A stretch of 64,000 nt of DNA, from NCBI RefSeq assembly GCF_006716565.1, contig NZ_VFPG01000002.1:310001-374000 (forward strand), written 5' to 3'. The DNA is from Nocardia bhagyanarayanae. GTDB taxonomy: Bacteria; Actinomycetota; Actinomycetes; Mycobacteriales; Mycobacteriaceae. Positions 34,477 to 42,951 of the stretch are shown in pieces; position 1 is the first letter of the stretch, and each line of letters starts with the position of its first letter. Position numbers and translations under genes: made by a program. Below the pieces are notes generated by a model that was not told the DNA's origin, ran no database searches, and saw only the letters and a list, made by a program, of their open reading frames with translations.

Positions 34477-34722
34477 GGACGGTGCCAGCGGTCCAGTGGG
34501 CTGGGGACCGTGCCAGCAGGTCCGCGGGCTGGGACCGTGCCAGCAGGTCCGCGGGCTGGGACCGTGCCAGCAGGTCCGCGGGCTGGGACCGTGCCAGCAA
34601 GTCCGCGGGCTGGGACCGTGCCAGCAAGTCCGCGGGCTGGGACCGTGCCAGCAAATTCGCAGGCTGGGACCGTGCCAGCAAATTCGCAGGCTGGGGACCG
34701 TGCCAGCAAGTTCGTGGGCTGG
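34477..34722. repeat. 27-bp tandem repeat, eight full copies and one degenerate
   Basis: Head-to-tail units of 27-28 bp, each beginning GGGACCGTGCCAGCA and ending with a CGCGGGCT-type block. Copies vary in the middle (GGTCCGCGG, AGTCCGCGG, AATTCGCAG, AGTTCGTGG), showing sequential duplication of variant pairs. There are no unique spacers between units. Confidence 0.9.
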
Positions 34723-34804
34723 GCAATGGCCCTTAGCAGCAGCGATACATGACCCGCGAATATCTCCAGACGAGGCAGCAGGACAGGCGCCCCCACCCGC
34801 AAAA

Positions 34805-34895
34805 TCGACGGTAGTCAAATGGTGGCTTACCAAGATCAACTGACCGCCATATGACTACCGTCGAATCCATTTCTCTATCGACGGTAGTCAAATGG
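34805..34895. repeat. Three copies of an 18-bp motif forming alternative hairpins
   Basis: TCGACGGTAGTCAAATGG occurs at 34805-34822 and 34878-34895, and inverted (one mismatch) at 34847-34864. The middle copy can pair with either neighbour; with the third it makes a perfect 12-bp stem (34853-34864 with 34878-34889) and a 13-nt loop. This gives two mutually exclusive structures in RNA or single-stranded DNA. Confidence 0.75.
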
Positions 34896-35351
34896 CGGTA
34901 GCCCCCTAGACAAACGCAACGGAACCACCCCACATCGCCACTTCAAAACGCAACCACAGCCGGTCGACCCGGCCGGAAGCCTGGACCGCGCACCCGACAG
35001 CGGGAGGTAAGCCGGGTACGGCACACGACGTGCCCAGCACCGTTCGAGGAATACCTGGGTAGGCCAAGCCATTTGGACCGGACAATCCCTGGGCATCACG
35101 TCACACAGCGCAACCGGCCACCCAACCAGCCGTACCTCGTCCACCCTCGGCCAGCACAGACCAACTGCCTGTCGACAGTGCAACGCATCCGCTTGCGTAC
35201 CGCGCGGCGCCCCTCCGGCCCCGGCCCATTTCACAAAGTCCGGACGACGCGCGCCTCCCGGCGAAACGCCTGCAAAGCCTCAGCTGGCAACAAGGAACAC
35301 CGAGGACGGGCGCCCCAAGACTGCGCCGAGGCGCTTGCGTAGCCGAGGCGG

Positions 35352-37484
35352 TTACGTGACCGAAGCCAAGGCGAACGGAAGAACAGCAGGCGCCCCCGCC
35401 CGCCGAAGCGCGTGGGCGGCGAGTGTGAGCGTCCAGCCGGTATCGGTCAGAGCGTCGACCAAGAGCACCGGCCCGTCGAGCCCGGAAAGGTCGGGCACGT
35501 CCCACGAGTCGTAGAGGCCCGCCACCCGGTGGGCGGAGTTGGCGGCAGAGACCGGCGGGTGGCCGGGGCGGGTCGGGAGCGTACCGAGATCGCGAAGGCG
35601 CCCGATCTCGGCCAGGCGCGCGGCGAGGGTCGCGGTCAACACGGGATGGCGGTCGGGGGCGAGTGCCATGACCGAGGTCGGCCGGGTGGACCAATCCCAG
35701 TCGCGCAGGACCGCGATGCAGGCGTCGAAGACGGCGTCGGGCACGGGATCGTCGGGTGCGTCGAGCAGTGCGCGCAGGCGCTGGCCCCAGCCGAGATCGG
35801 TGAGCCTGCCGAGGACGCGGCCGGTCTCCGCGCCGTCGCTGATCTTGCCGGACAGCGGGATGCCGAGCTTGGCCATGCCGGTCGGCCACTGTTTGCGAGG
35901 AGCGAGGTCCAGACCGGGGCGGTCCAAGCGGGCGCGGGTGGCCACGACGGCATCGGCGTCCACCGTGGCGTCCGGACGCGTACCGGTGCAGTTGTCGCAG
36001 CGACCGCAGCCCGGGGCTTCGCCGTCCAGTGCGGGCAGGCCGGGGTCGTCGAGTTGGCGGCGCAGGAAGTTCATCCGGCAGCCGGTGGTCGACTGGTAGT
36101 CCAGCATCGCCTGCTGTTCGACCTCGCGGGCGGCGGACAGCCGTTCGTAGCGCTCGGTGTCGTAGACCCATGGCTCGCCGGTGGCGATCCAGCCGCCGCG
36201 CACCCGGCGCACGGCGCCGTCCACGTCCAGTACCTTCAGCACCATCTCCAAGCGGGAACGGTTCAGCTCCACCAGCGGTTCGAGCGCGGCGGTGGAGAGC
36301 GCGCGGTCGTGGTCGAGGGCGTCGAGCACGCTGCGCACGATGTGCTCGCGCGGGAAGGCGACCGAGGCGAAGTAGCTCCAGATCCGGGTGTCCTCCGGGC
36401 CGGGCAGCAGCACCACCTCGGCGCGTTCGGTACCGCGACCCGCGCGGCCCACCTGCTGGTAATAGGCGATGGGCGACGAAGGCGCGCCGACGTGCACGAC
36501 GAACCCGAGATCGGGTTTGTCGAAACCCATGCCCAGCGCGGAGGTCGCGACGAGCGCTTTGACCTCGTTGCGCAGCAGCGCCGATTCCAGCGCCTCGCGT
36601 TCGGCCGGATCGGTCTGACCGGTGTAGGCCGCGACGTTGTGGCCGTGCGAGTTCAGCACGTCGGCCAGGTCGTGCGCGGCGGCGACGGTGAGGGTGTAGA
36701 CGATGCCGGAACCGGGCAGGCGGTGCAGGTGGCCGCTCAGCCAGGCCGTCCGCTCCACCGGGTCGTCGAAGCGCACCACCGACATGTGCAGCGATTCCCG
36801 GTCGAGGGTGCCGCGCAGGACGAGGGTGTCGGTGCCGATCTGGGTCGCGACGTCGGTGACCACGCGGTCGTTGGCGGTCGCGGTGGTGGCGAGCACCGGC
36901 ACGTCGGAACCGAGATCGGCGATCAGAGTGCGAATGCGGCGGTAGTCGGGGCGGAAATCGTGGCCCCAGTCGGAAACGCAGTGCGCCTCGTCGATGACCA
37001 CGAGCCCCGCATCGGCGGCCAGCTTCGGCAGCACCTGATCGCGGAAGTCCGGGTTGTTCAACCGTTCCGGGCTCACCAGCAGGACGTCGATCTCGCCACG
37101 GGCGACCCGCTCGTGGATCTCGTCCCATTCGGTGACATTGCCCGAATTGATTGTCGCCGCGACCACGCCCGCGCGCTCTGCCGCCGCCACCTGATTGCGC
37201 ATCAGTGCCAGCAGCGGCGACACGATCACGGTCGGACCCCGGCCCTCGGCGCGCAACAACTTCGCCGCGATGAAGTACACCGCCGACTTACCCCAGCCGG
37301 TGCGCTGCACGACCAGAGCCCGTCGCCGGTGAACTACCAGCGCCTCGATCGCGGTCCACTGATCCTCGCGTAGCCGCGCCCCCGCCCCCGCCAGCTCGCG
37401 CAACAGTGCTTCGGCCCGCTCCCGCAGGTCGGAAGTGGTGCCGTCGATCGCGAAACTCTCCTCGGCGGTGGTCACGCGCTCCAT
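35352..37484 (-). CDS. RecQ-family ATP-dependent DNA helicase
   Basis: 710-residue superfamily 2 helicase. Motif I is QRTGWGKSAVYF, motif II VIDEAHCVSDWGHDF (DEAH with the RecQ aromatic-rich extension), followed by TTATAND, YTGQTDPAERE, TSALGMGFDKPDLGFVVH and QQVGRAGRG. A zinc-binding site follows (C-x-x-N-F then CGRCDNC). The C-terminal third contains GPVLLVDALTDTGWTL, which looks like a phosphoribosyltransferase-type loop found in this actinobacterial RecQ subgroup in place of an HRDC domain. ATG 37484 gives MERVTTAEE; the longer frame upstream is not supported. Confidence 0.9.
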   Translation of the reverse strand: MERVTTAEESFAIDGTTSDLRERAEALLRELAGAGARLREDQWTAIEALVVHRRRALVVQRTGWGKSAVYFIAAKLLRAEGRGPTVIVSPLLALMRNQVAAAERAGVVAATINSGNVTEWDEIHERVARGEIDVLLVSPERLNNPDFRDQVLPKLAADAGLVVIDEAHCVSDWGHDFRPDYRRIRTLIADLGSDVPVLATTATANDRVVTDVATQIGTDTLVLRGTLDRESLHMSVVRFDDPVERTAWLSGHLHRLPGSGIVYTLTVAAAHDLADVLNSHGHNVAAYTGQTDPAEREALESALLRNEVKALVATSALGMGFDKPDLGFVVHVGAPSSPIAYYQQVGRAGRGTERAEVVLLPGPEDTRIWSYFASVAFPREHIVRSVLDALDHDRALSTAALEPLVELNRSRLEMVLKVLDVDGAVRRVRGGWIATGEPWVYDTERYERLSAAREVEQQAMLDYQSTTGCRMNFLRRQLDDPGLPALDGEAPGCGRCDNCTGTRPDATVDADAVVATRARLDRPGLDLAPRKQWPTGMAKLGIPLSGKISDGAETGRVLGRLTDLGWGQRLRALLDAPDDPVPDAVFDACIAVLRDWDWSTRPTSVMALAPDRHPVLTATLAARLAEIGRLRDLGTLPTRPGHPPVSAANSAHRVAGLYDSWDVPDLSGLDGPVLLVDALTDTGWTLTLAAHALRRAGAPAVLPFALASVT

Positions 37485-38115
37485 CGTGCCCCACACCACC
37501 GACACCTTCCGCGGCCCGCCCCTCTCGCGAGACAGAACGGGCCCGCCCATCGCGCTGTCCGTCGTGCGGCAGCCACGACGCCGTTCGTCGGGTAGATGCC
37601 GCGAGGTACCGGGAAAGGGGACGGTCCACCGCTCGCCGTCGTTCCTGCGGCAGCCGCGCTGCTGTTCTTCGGACGGGCCGCGGCGGCATGCAGGTGCACA
37701 TGCGACAGCGCACCGCCCGCCGCGCTGTCGTTGCCGCAGGCAGCCAGTACTCCGTCCTCGGACCAAGTGACGCGGAGTACGGAGTAGACAACACGGCGCA
37801 CCGCCCGGCGCCCGCTGTGGTGTCGTTCGTCCGGCACCTGCCCGCTGAGGGCCGCGGAGTACGAGCGACGCACCGCCCGCGGCACTCTTGTTCATGCGCC
37901 AGTCGCGACGCCGTCTTGGGACGAAGTGCGCCGAGGCCGACAGAGCCCGCGCGGTGAAGTGCCGCTCCGGCGGGCCCACCGACGAGACCCGCGAACTCCC
38001 GATCCGCCACCGAACCGGTGCGTCTGCGAGATCATCGTGGTACTCCGTGGCCGCTCGAAAAGCGGTGCCGCAGGGCGACAATGGACGGCAGTGGCGGGAT
38101 CGCAGGAGGCGAACG
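37485..38115. repeat. Gene-free stretch with degenerate 70-90-bp direct repeats
   Basis: No gene is supported here. The block from about 37556 to 37930 consists of around five diverged units, each with a core like GTCGT-(T/G)CC-GGCAGCC followed by a TCGG(A/G) element; the clearest unit starts, CGCACCGCCCG, are at 37709, 37798 and 37870. Open frames across it are Arg/Ala-rich and change with the repeat phase. Confidence 0.5.
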
Positions 38116-38597
38116 ATGTCGTATCAGTACCAGCCGCCACCGAACTGGGCCCCGCCAGGCGCGCAGTTCCGCACGAGCGGGAACGTCGGACGGACGCTCG
38201 TCGCCGTGCTGATCGGGTTGTGGTCACGCCGATCGGGATCGCGTTGGCCGCGCACGGCGCCGCCGACACCACGCAGTGGGTGATCCTCGGCGACACCGCC
38301 GACCGACTCGGCTCGACCTTCCAGATCCTCGGCGGCGCAGCGCTTCTCCTCCTGGTAGCCGCACTCGCCGCCTACTCGCCCGTGGGCACGATCGTGGCCG
38401 GTCTGGTCTGGGGCGTTTTCCCCGGCATCGTCTATTTCCTGTTCCCGGACGACACATTCCGCCTGATCGACGAACTACCACTACTCTCCGCGGAAACCCG
38501 CCTCGCGGTCCACGCCTGGGTGATCAACGGCAGCATCTTCCTCGCGGGCGTCCTACTCGTCGGCGCAGGCATCGCGGGCACCCTGCGCCGCCGCTGA
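38116..38597 (+). pseudogene. Small membrane protein gene with a single-base frameshift
   Basis: An ATG at 38116 with a CAGGAGG ribosome-binding site opens MSYQYQPPPNWAPPGAQFRT and reads into the first hydrophobic segment (LVAVLIGL), then shifts into a Trp/Arg-rich nonsense frame. The adjacent frame continues the protein seamlessly as VVTPIGIALAAHGAAD and codes four hydrophobic segments up to the stop at 38597. Restoring one G near 38219-38221 (TTGTGG to TTGGTGG) joins both into an intact protein of about 160 residues with an N-terminal Pro/Tyr-rich cytosolic tail. It may be a true pseudogene or a sequencing error. The function is unknown. Confidence 0.75.
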
Positions 38598-38709
38598 TCT
38601 CGGCGCGCGACTGCCTCGCCGTGTCGACCGTGCGCTCGGCTCGAGATCCTGCCTGCGATGGCCTCACGGCGAACACCCCCGAGGCCATCGCGCACGCCGG
38701 ACGCCGACC

Positions 38710-39933
38710 TCACCCCTTGACACAGAGCACCTGACGCAGCGTCGCCACCACATCGACCAGGTCGCGCTGGGCGGCGATGACCTCGTCGATGTCCTTGTAG
38801 GCGGCCGGAATCTCGTCCACGACACCGGCGTCCTTGCGGGACTCGACGCCTTCGGTCTGGGCGATCAGGTCCGCGACGGTGAACTGCTTCTTCGCCGCGT
38901 TCCGGCTCATCCGGCGGCCCGCGCCGTGCGAGGCCGACTGGAACGAGTCGGGATTTCCCTTGCCCCGGACGACATACGAGCGCGTACCCATCGAGCCCGG
39001 GATCAGCGCCAGATCACCTTCGCCCGCGCGAACGGCGCCCTTGCGGGTCACCAGCATCGGCATACCGTCGATAATCTCCTCCGCCACATAGTTGTGGTGG
39101 CAGGAGATCGGGGCGTCGAAACGCACGGTCCGACCCGAGAATTCGTCGCGCACGGCACGACATACCAGCGCGAGCATCACCGCACGGTTACGCGCCGCGT
39201 ACTCCTGCGCCCAGGTCAAATCGTGGCGGTAGGCATCCATTTCCGGAGTGCCGGAAAGGAATACCGCCAAATCCCGGTCCGGAAGGTCGACATTGTGCGG
39301 CAATGCACGCGCGACGGTCATGTGCCGTTCCGCGAGCTCCTTGCCGATATTGCGGCTACCGGAATGCAGCAGGATCCATACCGTGTCGTCCTGATCCAGG
39401 CAGATTTCGATGAAGTGATTCCCTCCCCCGAGGGTGCCCATCTGCTTGTGCGCCTTGGACTCCCGCGCGCTCACACCCTTGTCGAGGGTGTCGAACGAAC
39501 GCCAGAACCGATTCCACCCCGAACGCAACGTCGGAGTGCTCGCGCCGAGCGCCGAGGCCTCCGCGCCGATCTTGCCCACGTTGACCGGGTCGTCGTGCGC
39601 GTGGAAGCCCACCGGCACGGCGGCCTCGATCCGCGACCGCAGCGAATGCAGGTTGTCGGGCAGGTCGGCGGCGGTCAGGTCAGTCCGCACGCTCTCCATG
39701 CCGCAGCCGATGTCGACACCGACGGCCGCGGGCGCCACCGCGTTCTTCATCGCGATGACCGACCCGACCGTCGCCCCTTTACCCAGGTGCACGTCCGGCA
39801 TCACGCGCACCCCGTGCACCCATTCGAGTTGCGCGATGTTCCGCAGCTGCCGCAGCGCGGCAGGCTCGATATCGTGCTCGTTTGCCCACATCAGCGTCTG
39901 CGCCCGGGTGCCGCGCAGCTCGACGGGAAACAT
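38710..39933 (-). CDS. rtcB: RNA ligase RtcB
   Basis: 407-residue RNA ligase that joins 2',3'-cyclic phosphate or 3'-phosphate ends to 5'-OH ends using GTP and Mn2+. Family motifs are MPDVHLGKGATVGSVIA, VGVDIGCGMESV (metal-binding Cys), LGGGNHFIEICLD and SASHGAGRRMSR with the guanylylated histidine. ATG 39933 gives MFPVELRGTRAQ; the longer open frame upstream is not conserved. No archease gene or RtcR activator is adjacent, so the cellular RNA substrate is open. Confidence 0.95.
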   Translation of the reverse strand: MFPVELRGTRAQTLMWANEHDIEPAALRQLRNIAQLEWVHGVRVMPDVHLGKGATVGSVIAMKNAVAPAAVGVDIGCGMESVRTDLTAADLPDNLHSLRSRIEAAVPVGFHAHDDPVNVGKIGAEASALGASTPTLRSGWNRFWRSFDTLDKGVSARESKAHKQMGTLGGGNHFIEICLDQDDTVWILLHSGSRNIGKELAERHMTVARALPHNVDLPDRDLAVFLSGTPEMDAYRHDLTWAQEYAARNRAVMLALVCRAVRDEFSGRTVRFDAPISCHHNYVAEEIIDGMPMLVTRKGAVRAGEGDLALIPGSMGTRSYVVRGKGNPDSFQSASHGAGRRMSRNAAKKQFTVADLIAQTEGVESRKDAGVVDEIPAAYKDIDEVIAAQRDLVDVVATLRQVLCVKG

Positions 39934-40172
39934 CGGTCTACCTTCTTTCTCTCTCGATGATTCCACCGTAAAGACTGGTTGACCGCATCGCACCCGATTA
40001 AAACGCGCCGTCACCCGGTGCCGACGGTCCACAGCAGCGTCGCCGCGACGCGGGATCCGAGCCCGAGGCGGACACAAATCGTTATCTCCAATTCGGGCGC
40101 CGGACCTACCCGGCATTCGCAGCAGCGGTGCGAGCGGTTCGGCGCGCCAGTTGCGTTTCGAAGTCGAGCTGA
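39934..40172. other. Intergenic stretch upstream of rtcB, no gene seen
   Basis: This 239-bp segment holds the presumed rtcB promoter region and the space before a small acetyltransferase-like remnant. GAAAGAAGG lies 9-17 nt upstream of the rtcB ATG on the minus strand as ribosome-binding site. I see no other conserved element. Confidence 0.4.
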
Positions 40173-40376
40173 GCAGGGTCGACGGACCGATATCACCTGC
40201 CCAACGGCGTCACGCTCGCCACCTCGGGCAGTGGAGACCTCGCGAGCATTTCCCGAGCCGAACTGTTACCGGTCTCGAGTTCGGCCTTCGACGATCGTGG
40301 CCGCGAGGATTTCCGTGTCGCGGCGATCGCGCTCTACCGCGGCCTGGGTTTCCGCGAAGTATCCGAAGACGGGTAG
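40173..40376 (+). pseudogene. Remnant of a GNAT acetyltransferase C-terminus
   Basis: A 67-codon open stretch ends RVAAIALYRGLGFREVSEDG then stop. The A-x-x-L-Y-x-x-L-G-F core is the terminal helix-strand of GNAT acetyltransferases. The rest of the domain is missing: an in-frame stop precedes it at 40170 and no plausible upstream part is found. Its last 43 bp overlap the convergent amidohydrolase gene. Assigned on one short motif only. Confidence 0.35.
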
Positions 40377-41425
40377 ATCCGCTCCGCGTTCCCGTGGGCG
40401 AGCCGGGAGACGAGGGCTTCGGCGTCGGCGATCGTGATGACATCGTCGCCGAGCCATTCGTCCACCAACTTGCCGAGCGCTTCGCGCCACAGCACCGCGC
40501 CGAGGTAGTGCAGTTCCGGAAGACCGTATCCGTCCGACGAGTACAGCAACGAGCGAAAGGGCGCGAGCTCCAGCGCTTCGCCGAGCACGGCCCGCGCGCC
40601 ACGCCCGACGTGCGGGATGGCGAGGCCGAGGTCCATGTGGACGTGCTCGAACAGGTGGCTGAGATAGGCGGCGTTGCGGTGGAACGGCCAGCAGTGCAGC
40701 AGCACGACGGTGAGGCCGGTGTTCGCGCGCAGGAAGTCGGTGAGCAGCAGCGGGTCGGCGCGGTGCAGGCGCAGGTCGGGGTCGCCGAAGCCGGTGTGGA
40801 TTTGCAGCGGCAGGCCCAGTTCCGCGCCGAGCCGGGCGCCGAGTCCGACGAGCCAGCCGAGCGTTGCGGGGTCGGTGAGGCGGTGTTCGGGCGCGAGCGT
40901 GGGCGGGGGCGTGCTCGTGAGCGGGAAATCGAGGCCGACTCGATAGGCGACGACGGTCTTGAGTCCGACCGCGCCGGCGGCCCGTTCCCGCACCGCGGCC
41001 TCGATGCGGTCGAAGACCTTGGCGGTGCCGCCGACCTCCGCGATGACTTGTTCGGCGACCTGCTCGAGCCGGACGATCTCGCCGACCTCGCCACCGGCCA
41101 GCTCGCCGAACTCGGAGAGATCGGTGAGTCCGCCGGGCAGTCCGGTGTCGACCAGCCAGCGCGCCGTCCCCGCCGCGCCGAGCAGTCGCGCGGCCACCTC
41201 TCGCCAGCCGAGATCGGCGCGGCGCGCTAAATATGCGTCCGCCCCGGTGTGCGGCGGCAGGTCGAGCACCGGCGCGCACCAGCGCCGCACCGCGAGCCCG
41301 AGCGCGGAGTCGAAGCTGCCGCGCGGTCCTTCGCCGAGCAGCGCCTCGAAGCCGGGACGGTCCAGGTCGGCGGCCGTGACGCCGTGGCAGTGGTGGTCGG
41401 TGAGCGTGACGTCATCGGTGAGCAT
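40334..41425 (-). CDS. Amidohydrolase-2 family protein
   Basis: 363-residue metal-dependent hydrolase of the amidohydrolase-2 group. The N-terminal TDHHCHG holds the H-x-H metal ligands; further ligands lie in LQIHTGFGD, VLLHCWPFH and SSDGYGLPE. It stands 54 bp downstream of a glutamine-synthetase homologue on the same strand. In fungal FluG these two domains are fused in the same pair, so the bacterial proteins probably act together, for example on a gamma-glutamyl or aromatic amine compound. The reaction itself cannot be read from the sequence. Confidence 0.82.
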   Translation of the reverse strand: MLTDDVTLTDHHCHGVTAADLDRPGFEALLGEGPRGSFDSALGLAVRRWCAPVLDLPPHTGADAYLARRADLGWREVAARLLGAAGTARWLVDTGLPGGLTDLSEFGELAGGEVGEIVRLEQVAEQVIAEVGGTAKVFDRIEAAVRERAAGAVGLKTVVAYRVGLDFPLTSTPPPTLAPEHRLTDPATLGWLVGLGARLGAELGLPLQIHTGFGDPDLRLHRADPLLLTDFLRANTGLTVVLLHCWPFHRNAAYLSHLFEHVHMDLGLAIPHVGRGARAVLGEALELAPFRSLLYSSDGYGLPELHYLGAVLWREALGKLVDEWLGDDVITIADAEALVSRLAHGNAERIYPSSDTSRKPRPR

Positions 41426-41479
41426 GATCAGCGCCCTCCACGGGTCGTGCAGCCGCGCCGACCGGCAGCCAGCCGGCCA

Positions 41480-42841
41480 TCAGAACCGCCAGAGGGTGAG
41501 TTCGACGAGCTCTTCCGGAGTCGCGTCACGGTAGCGATAAGCCTCGGCCCGCCGCACGGTGAGCAGCGCGTCGTGCAGTTCGGGCCCCATCGCCTCGGCC
41601 AGCACCGCGGAGGCCGCCAAATGCTCGGCCGCTTCCGCGGCATTGGTCGGCAGCCTGGGCACCTGGTTCTTCTTTCCGAAAGTCGCTGGATCGCCGATGA
41701 TCTCGTTGGGCAGCGGCAAGCCCGCCGCGATACCCGCGAGCCCGGCGGCGATCACCGCACCGACGATGAGATAGGGATTGCCCGTCCCGTCGAAGCATTT
41801 GACCTCGGCATTGGCGGCCCAGCGTTCGGTACCGCGTACACCCGTGACGAAACGCACTGCCGCTTCGCGTGTTTCACGTCCCCAGCACTGCCAGATCCCC
41901 GCCCATCGGGAGGGTTGCAGCCGCAGGAAACTGGCCGGATTCCCGGCGCCGATCGCGACCAGTGCGGGCAGTTCCCGCAGCACGCCGGCCAGGAACGCCG
42001 CGCCTTGCTCCTTCATCCCATAGGGGCCCGGCCCGTCGGCGAACAGCGAACCGCGTTCGTCGTGCGCCGAGAAATGCAGGTGCGCACCGGAACCCGCGCC
42101 GCCAGGAAAGAGGCAGGGCGCCAGCGTCGCGCGCCAGCCGTACTTCTCGCTGAGCTGCCGTATCGTATGCCGCAGCAGCACCGCCGCGTCGGCCGCCGCG
42201 ACCGGCTCGGTGGGCGCGATGGAGATCTCCAGCTGCGACACCGCGTATTCCGGGTGGAACTGTTCGACCCGGAGGCCCTGCTGAATCAGTAGACCTACCA
42301 ATTCGCGCGCATACTCCGCCACTCGACCGAGCCGGACGAGGCCGTAACCGGGTCCGCGTATCGCGGGGGTGAAGCCGGTCTCGTCCTCGGCGCGGCCCAG
42401 CGCCCACTCCGTCTCGAAGGCCATCGACAGCCGCAATCCCGCCTGCCGCGCCGCCGCAACCTGCCGCTCCGCGAAACCGCGCTGACAGGCCGCGAACCGC
42501 GTGCCGTCCTGGGTGTACTTGTCGGTGGGCGCCCACGCCCAGCCGGGTTGACCGGCGAGTTCGGTGAGCGCGGCGAGGTCGGGGACGAGCCGCAGGTCCC
42601 CGTCGGGTCCGCCGAGATAGCGGCCCACCGTCATCAGATCGTCGAAACCGAAGGTCTCGAAACACGGCGAGACGCCGACGCCGAAGCGCGCCGCGTGTTC
42701 CAGCCGCGCGGCCGGTACCGCCTTCACCCGCGTGATGCCCGCGTTGTCCACGAAGGTCAGCGCGACCATCTCGGGGTCGACGCGCTCGATGAGCGCCGCC
42801 GCTTCCCCGTCGGCCGGAATGCGCTCTGGCATGGTGGGCAT
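41480..42841 (-). CDS. Glutamine-synthetase-family ligase (GlnA3/GlnA4 or FluG type)
   Basis: 453-residue member of the glutamine-synthetase fold. The catalytic domain shows AFETEWALG, EQFHPEYAVSQLEISIA, GSGAHLHFSAHD, NPASFLRLQPSRWAGIW and AEVKCFDGTGNPYLIVGAVI. The usual glutamine-synthetase glutamate-flap and adenylylation-site sequences are not recognisable, and the N-terminal beta-grasp is short, so it is more likely a gamma-glutamyl ligase for an amine (as GlnA3 for polyamines) than a true glutamine synthetase. The start is ATG 42841 (MPTMPERIP) or 9 nt later. It pairs with the amidohydrolase downstream. Confidence 0.88.
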   Translation of the reverse strand: MPTMPERIPADGEAAALIERVDPEMVALTFVDNAGITRVKAVPAARLEHAARFGVGVSPCFETFGFDDLMTVGRYLGGPDGDLRLVPDLAALTELAGQPGWAWAPTDKYTQDGTRFAACQRGFAERQVAAARQAGLRLSMAFETEWALGRAEDETGFTPAIRGPGYGLVRLGRVAEYARELVGLLIQQGLRVEQFHPEYAVSQLEISIAPTEPVAAADAAVLLRHTIRQLSEKYGWRATLAPCLFPGGAGSGAHLHFSAHDERGSLFADGPGPYGMKEQGAAFLAGVLRELPALVAIGAGNPASFLRLQPSRWAGIWQCWGRETREAAVRFVTGVRGTERWAANAEVKCFDGTGNPYLIVGAVIAAGLAGIAAGLPLPNEIIGDPATFGKKNQVPRLPTNAAEAAEHLAASAVLAEAMGPELHDALLTVRRAEAYRYRDATPEELVELTLWRF

Positions 42842-42951
42842 GAATCCCAACGATAGGCGCTGCGCCACGCGGCCGTGGGGACAACACGGGGACGCGCCGG
42901 GACACGACGAAACCGCCTTCGCGGGCCGCCGGAGCGGCGGGGGAGAGCCGG

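Larger units (their letters stand above)
34285..35062. repeat. Long imperfect inverted repeat bounding a gene-free block
   Basis: A segment at 34285-34400 reappears in inverted orientation at 34945-35062. The two arms, about 117 nt each, align well when one is reversed; shared blocks include ACGGTGCTGGGC, GTGCCGTACCCGGCTTACCT and ACCGGCTGTGGTTGCG. The enclosed 540 bp contain a tandem repeat and hairpin motifs listed separately. No transposase is present. The whole 34091-35351 stretch has no gene I can support; open frames on both strands there are low-complexity. Confidence 0.75.

Noticed and set aside
34477..34722. CRISPR array
   Set aside because: The 27-bp units are directly head to tail with no unique spacers and no cas genes nearby; it is a minisatellite.
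34091..35234. Protein-coding genes on both strands of the gene-free block
   Set aside because: The frames are low-complexity, translate the tandem repeat in every phase, have no ribosome-binding sites and no recognisable domain.
41480..42841. Canonical glutamine synthetase glnA
   Set aside because: The fold is right, but flap and adenylylation-site sequences are not recognisable and the neighbour is an amidohydrolase, pointing to a specialised gamma-glutamyl ligase.
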